In this document: positions 60,984-64,000 of the stretch, one piece after another | Numbering within the stretch: position 1 is the stretch's first letter | Layout of the letters: each line of letters starts with the position of its first letter | Source of the DNA: VRUE01 sp963812335 | GTDB taxonomy: Bacteria > Actinomycetota > Thermoleophilia > Solirubrobacterales > 70-9 | DNA length: 64,000 nt | Direction: 5' to 3' | Assembly: GCA_963812335.1 (NCBI GenBank) | Contig: CAWEUU010000004.1 | Location: forward strand, 186,001 to 250,000 | Notes under the pieces: generated by a model | The model's database searches: none | What the model was told of the DNA's origin: nothing | Seen by the model: the letters and a program-made list of their open reading frames with translations, nothing else | Position numbers and translations under genes: made by a program

Positions 60984-61562
60984 ATGGCCAAGGTCTTCGT
61001 CATCACCGGACCCAGCGGGGTCGGCAAGGGCACGCTGATCGCCAAGCTGCTCGAACGTGTCCCCGACCTCGAGCTCTCGGTTTCGGCGACGACGCGCGAG
61101 CCGCGGTCGGGAGAGGTCGACGGGCGCGACTACCACTTCCTCACGCCGGAGGAATTCGACGCCCGGACCGAGCGCGAAGACTTCCTCGAGTTCGCCACCT
61201 ACAGCGGCCACCGCTACGGCACCCTGCGCTCCGAGGTGCGCAAGCGGCTCGAGCAGGGTCGCTCGGTTGTGCTCGAGATCGAGGTGCAGGGAGCGCGCCA
61301 AGTGCGCGCGGCGATGCGCGAGTCGGTCCAGGTCTTCATCGCCCCGCCGGATCCGAACGTTCTGCGCGAGCGGCTCGAGTCCCGCGGGGCCGACACGGCC
61401 GAGGCGATCAGCGCCAGGCTAGAAGTCGCCGAGCAGGAGCTGGCGGCCCAGGGCGAGTTCGCCTACTGCGTCACGAATGCCGAGCTGGCGCGGGCGGCCG
61501 GCGATCTGGAGGGGATCGTGCGTGGTGAGCTGGGCTTACCGGTAGACTCCGCGGTCGAATGA
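60984..61562 (+). CDS. gmk: Guanylate kinase
   Basis: 192 residues. Phosphorylates GMP to GDP. P-loop ITGPSGVGKGTLI, GMP-binding SVSATTREPRSGEVDGRDY, and lid/base motif LEIEVQGARQV are complete. The stop overlaps rpoZ by four bases (ATGA). Confidence 0.97.
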   Translation: MAKVFVITGPSGVGKGTLIAKLLERVPDLELSVSATTREPRSGEVDGRDYHFLTPEEFDARTEREDFLEFATYSGHRYGTLRSEVRKRLEQGRSVVLEIEVQGARQVRAAMRESVQVFIAPPDPNVLRERLESRGADTAEAISARLEVAEQELAAQGEFAYCVTNAELARAAGDLEGIVRGELGLPVDSAVE

Positions 61563-61792
61563 TCAAACCACGCGTAGACAAGTTGCTCGAGCACGCCGAT
61601 TCCGACTACGCCGCGGTCGTCGTCTCGGCGAAGCGGGCACGGCAGATCAACAGCTACTTCCACAACCTCGGTGAGGGTGGTTTCGGCGAGTACCCGCCGC
61701 CGATGGTCGAGACCCGCGGGGATCGCAACTACCTCTCGATGGCGCTGGAGGAGCTTGCCGAGGGCAAGCTCAAATACGAGTACCGCGCCTAG
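61559..61792 (+). CDS. rpoZ: RNA polymerase omega subunit
   Basis: 77 residues. The small assembly subunit of RNA polymerase: KPRVDKLLEHADSDYAAVVV, SAKRARQINSY and the C-terminal SMALEELAEGKLKYEY are the conserved parts. Coupled to gmk as in most actinobacteria. Confidence 0.95.
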   Translation: MIKPRVDKLLEHADSDYAAVVVSAKRARQINSYFHNLGEGGFGEYPPPMVETRGDRNYLSMALEELAEGKLKYEYRA

Positions 61793-61815
61793 CGCACCGC
61801 TTTCCAGGAGGGACG

Positions 61816-63051
61816 ATGGCCAGAATCCTGCTCGGTGTAAGTGGCGGCATCGCCGCTTACAAGTCGATCGAGCTCGCCCGCCTCGCCACGCTCGCCGGGC
61901 ACGGCGTGCGCGTCGTAATGACCGAGGCCGCAACCCGTTTCGTCGGCGCCGCCTCCTTCGCGGGAATAGTCGGCGCCCCGGTGCTCGGCTCCGAGTTCGA
62001 GCACGACCCACTCGGCGGCGCTTTCCCCGGCGAGCCGGGCCCCGAGCACGACCCGATCGGCCACCTCGAGATCGCCGCCAACTGCGACGCCTACCTGGTC
62101 GCACCCACTTCCGCCAACACGCTTGCCAAGCTGGCTGCGGGGATGGCCGACTCGATGCTGACCACCTCCTTCCTCGCCTGCACGGCGCCGCGTCTGGTCG
62201 CCCCGGCGATGAACGACCGCATGTACGCGGACGCGGCGACGCAAGCGAACCTGGCGACGCTGCGTGAGCGCGGCGTAGATGTGATCGAACCGGGGGAGGG
62301 CCGCCTCGCTTCGCGCGGAGAGCACGGTCGCGGCCGCCTGCCCGACCCCGCCGAGCTGCTTGCCCGAGTGGAAGCCGCGTTGCCGGCGGGGGAGCGTCCC
62401 TGGGACGGCAAGCGGGTACTGGTCACGGCAGGCGGGACGCGCGAGCCGCTCGACTCCGTGCGCTTTCTCGGTAACCGTTCCAGCGGCCGCATGGGCATCG
62501 CCCTCGCTGCGGCCGCCGCCCGCCGCGGCGCCGACGTCACCCTGATCGCCGCCAACGTCGCCCTGCCGGCCCCAGCCGGAGTACGCCGGATCGACGTCGA
62601 GACCACCGCCGAGCTGGCCGAGGCGACCCGCACCGAGTTCGCCCAGGCCCACCTCCTGCTGATGGCCGCCGCCCCCGCCGACTTCCGCTCGACCGAGGCC
62701 GTCTCGGGCAAGCTGGAGCGCGAGGGCGAGCTCGATCTCCACCTTGAGCCCACCGAGGACATCCTCGGCAGCCTGGAGCCCAAGGAGGGCCAGGCGACCG
62801 TCGCCTTTGCCGCCGAACACGGCAACGACGTCGTGCGTGCCCGCGAAAAGCTCAACCGCAAGGGCGCTGACCTGATCGTCCTAAACGACATCTCGGACCC
62901 CACCATCGGCTTCGACAGCCTAGAAAACGCAGCAACCCTGATCAGCTCTACGGCCGAGACCACGCTCGCTCAGGCCGGCAAGGACGTAATCGCCGAGCAG
63001 ATCCTCGACCACGTGGATACCGCGAGGGCGAATACCGCCAACGCCCGGTAG
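61816..63051 (+). CDS. coaBC: Bifunctional phosphopantothenoylcysteine decarboxylase/synthetase
   Basis: 411 residues. CoaC part (1-~190): GVSGGIAAYKSIELARL (FMN-binding), catalytic His in PIGHLEIAANCDAYLVAPTSAN, PAMNDRMY substrate loop. CoaB part (~195-411): VLVTAGGTREPLDSVRFLGN, AAAPADFR and KLNRKGADLIVLND. Makes 4'-phosphopantetheine for coenzyme A. AGGAGGGA precedes ATG 61816. The stop is next to a large palindrome. Confidence 0.96.
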   Translation: MARILLGVSGGIAAYKSIELARLATLAGHGVRVVMTEAATRFVGAASFAGIVGAPVLGSEFEHDPLGGAFPGEPGPEHDPIGHLEIAANCDAYLVAPTSANTLAKLAAGMADSMLTTSFLACTAPRLVAPAMNDRMYADAATQANLATLRERGVDVIEPGEGRLASRGEHGRGRLPDPAELLARVEAALPAGERPWDGKRVLVTAGGTREPLDSVRFLGNRSSGRMGIALAAAAARRGADVTLIAANVALPAPAGVRRIDVETTAELAEATRTEFAQAHLLLMAAAPADFRSTEAVSGKLEREGELDLHLEPTEDILGSLEPKEGQATVAFAAEHGNDVVRAREKLNRKGADLIVLNDISDPTIGFDSLENAATLISSTAETTLAQAGKDVIAEQILDHVDTARANTANAR

Positions 63052-63144
63052 GGGAGGAGGGGGACTCTCTCGAACGGGCGGATACTCAAATCGCCGGTCC
63101 AATTGGACCGGCGGTTGTCCGGGCGAGAGGGTCCCCCTCCTCCC
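63052..63144. repeat. Large nested palindrome after coaBC
   Basis: Outer arms 63052-63072 and 63124-63144 match at 20 of 21 positions (GGGAGGAGGGGGAC...CTCTCG). Inside lies a perfect 22-base palindrome at 63092-63113 made of CGCCGGTCCAA and its complement. It should stop or pause transcription after coaBC, though no T-tract follows. It starts one base after the stop codon. Confidence 0.75.
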
Positions 63145-63171
63145 GCTCCTGGCGCGACGCACTGACCGGGC

Positions 63172-63177
63172 TATACT
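63172..63177 (+). promoter_or_regulatory. -10 box of the rimP-nusA promoter
   Basis: TATACT, identical to the mihF -10 box, lies 80 bases before rimP. The -35 box is weak (CTGGCG at 63149-63154). The leader contains a start-stop triplet ATG-CAG-TAG (63199-63207) before the terminator. Confidence 0.5.
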
Positions 63178-63211
63178 GATCCCAAGCTTTTTGTCCCTAT
63201 GCAGTAGCGAG

Positions 63212-63236
63212 AAGTGGGCCTGGCCCACTTTTTTTT
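63212..63236 (+). terminator. Intrinsic terminator in the rimP-nusA leader
   Basis: AAGTGGGCC (63212-63220) and GGCCCACTT (63222-63230) form a strong stem followed by eight T (63229-63236). It stands after the promoter and only 15 bases before rimP ATG, so it should act as an attenuator. Confidence 0.85.
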
Positions 63237-63251
63237 CGCCCCAAACCAGGC

Positions 63252-63485
63252 ATGGCAGACCTCAAAGACAGCATCCAGCAGCAGCTCACCGAGCTCGATT
63301 CCGAGCTCGACCTCGTCGCGCTCGAGCAGCCGGCGACCGAATCGCTGCGCCTCTTCATCGACCATCCGGCGGGAGTCGACTTGGCGCTCTGCGAGCAGGT
63401 GACCAGGCACCTGAACGAGCTTCGCGCCGCATATGCGCTCGAGGTTTCCTCGCCAGGACCCAAATACCGTAAGGAGCAGCCGTGA
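63252..63485 (+). CDS. rimP: Ribosome maturation factor RimP, N-terminal domain only
   Basis: 77 residues. The family's N-terminal domain is recognised by LRLFIDHPAGVDLALCEQVTRHL and YALEVSSPG. RimP is usually 150-200 residues with a C-terminal SH3-like domain; here the gene ends nine residues after EVSSPG. The stop overlaps the nusA GTG (GTGA), so the short form is coupled to nusA and no remnant of the second domain is visible. RimP helps mature the 30S subunit. Confidence 0.75.
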   Translation: MADLKDSIQQQLTELDSELDLVALEQPATESLRLFIDHPAGVDLALCEQVTRHLNELRAAYALEVSSPGPKYRKEQP

Positions 63486-64000
63486 GCAAGGAGATCGTCG
63501 AAGCAATCAAGGCGCTCGAGCAGGAGAAGGGCATCTCCTCCGACAAGCTGATGGACGCCCTCGCCGACGCGCTGCTGTCGGCCTACAAGAAAACCCCCGG
63601 GGCGGCCAAATACGCCCGCGTCGACCTCGACCACGAGACCGGCGACTTCCTCGTCTTCGAACTGATCCTGCCGGCCGAGCTGGAGGAGAAGCTGCTCGCC
63701 GAGGCCGCCGAGGCCCAGGAGGAGGAGGAGCGTGAGATCGACCCCGAGACCGGCGAGCTCAAAGAGCCCGAGGATCCGGAGCTGGACCCCGAGATGATCG
63801 CCCCCTACGAGGACCAGATCGAGACCCGCGACGTGACCCCCGAGGACTTCGGTCGGATCGCCGCCCAGACCGCCAAGCAGGTGATCCTGCAGCGGATCCG
63901 CGAGGCCGAACGGATGATGATGTTCGAGGAGTATCAGGACCGCGTCGGCGAGTTGATCACGGGGATCATCCAGCAGTCCGACAAGCGCTACACGCTGGTC
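63482..64000 (+). CDS. nusA: Transcription factor NusA, N-terminal part
   Basis: The gene runs off the window after about 173 codons. GTG 63482 overlaps the rimP stop. The N-terminal RNA-polymerase-binding domain is seen: SKEIVEAIKALEQEKGISSD, DALADALLSAYKKTPGAAKYARV, and TPEDFGRIAAQTAKQVILQR. Between them is a highly acidic insertion (EEEEREIDPETGELKEPEDP). S1 and KH domains would follow outside. NusA controls pausing and termination. Confidence 0.95.
   Translation, partial: MSKEIVEAIKALEQEKGISSDKLMDALADALLSAYKKTPGAAKYARVDLDHETGDFLVFELILPAELEEKLLAEAAEAQEEEEREIDPETGELKEPEDPELDPEMIAPYEDQIETRDVTPEDFGRIAAQTAKQVILQRIREAERMMMFEEYQDRVGELITGIIQQSDKRYTLV

Overview
This is a gene-dense, very GC-rich stretch of a bacterial chromosome, almost certainly from an actinobacterium. 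The evidence is a mIHF-type integration host factor next to gmk and rpoZ, a pdxS-pdxT-yebC-ruvCAB-sec-rel order, many GTG starts with GTGA/ATGA stop-start overlaps, and several TANNNT-N6-8-ATG/GTG leaderless promoters. A fused SecDF, a SAM-I riboswitch before thrC and a PyrK-PyrD fusion would fit a deep branch such as Thermoleophilia/Solirubrobacterales, but that placement is an inference. There is no insertion sequence, prophage or CRISPR array, and no intergenic stretch longer than about 300 bases. Gaps not listed as features hold nothing I can support.

Layout. 1-8.2 kb: end of pyrG, an M20 peptidase, a DUF3866 protein, xerD, mutM, recO, dgt, dnaG and tRNA-Asn, all on the plus strand. 8.2-25 kb: a more variable accessory region with a glycosyltransferase, SDR, thioredoxin-like lipoprotein plus Hpt protein, tRNA-Met, acyltransferase, methyltransferase, PhzF-like protein, exported hydrolase, repeat lipoprotein, degenerate GGDEF/HD-GYP protein, APC permease, receptor kinase, a four-gene minus-strand membrane/zinc cluster and an RpiR regulator. 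25-39.7 kb: PLP synthesis (pdxST), an M29 aminopeptidase, yebC, ruvCAB, a zinc-ribbon/PAS protein, secDF, recJ and rel. 39.7-44.6 kb: a minus-strand run corA-HIT-manB-MBL-lipid kinase. 44.7-48.9 kb: riboswitch-controlled thrC, a ubiquitin-like sulfur carrier, two CDP-glucose genes and yedK. 49.6-51.5 kb: tRNA-Arg, RNase Z and a dehalogenase-like hydrolase. 51.6-60.5 kb: a complete pyrimidine operon pyrR-pyrB-pyrC-carA-carB-pyrKD preceded by a PyrR-binding RNA hairpin; pyrF is absent. 60.6-64 kb: mihF, gmk, rpoZ, coaBC, then an attenuator-like leader followed by a very short rimP and the start of nusA.

The most interesting points are: (1) a SAM-I riboswitch with a clear terminator/antiterminator controlling thrC and a MoaD/ThiS-like carrier protein, which suggests a link to methionine or homocysteine sulfur transfer; (2) long imperfect palindromes, three of them inside reading frames (ruvB, recJ and exactly at the PyrK-PyrD junction); (3) a terminator in the leader of a rimP-nusA operon whose RimP lacks its C-terminal domain; (4) four apparent frameshifts in xerD, a receptor kinase and (twice, compensating) a phosphomannomutase, which are either sequence errors or real lesions.
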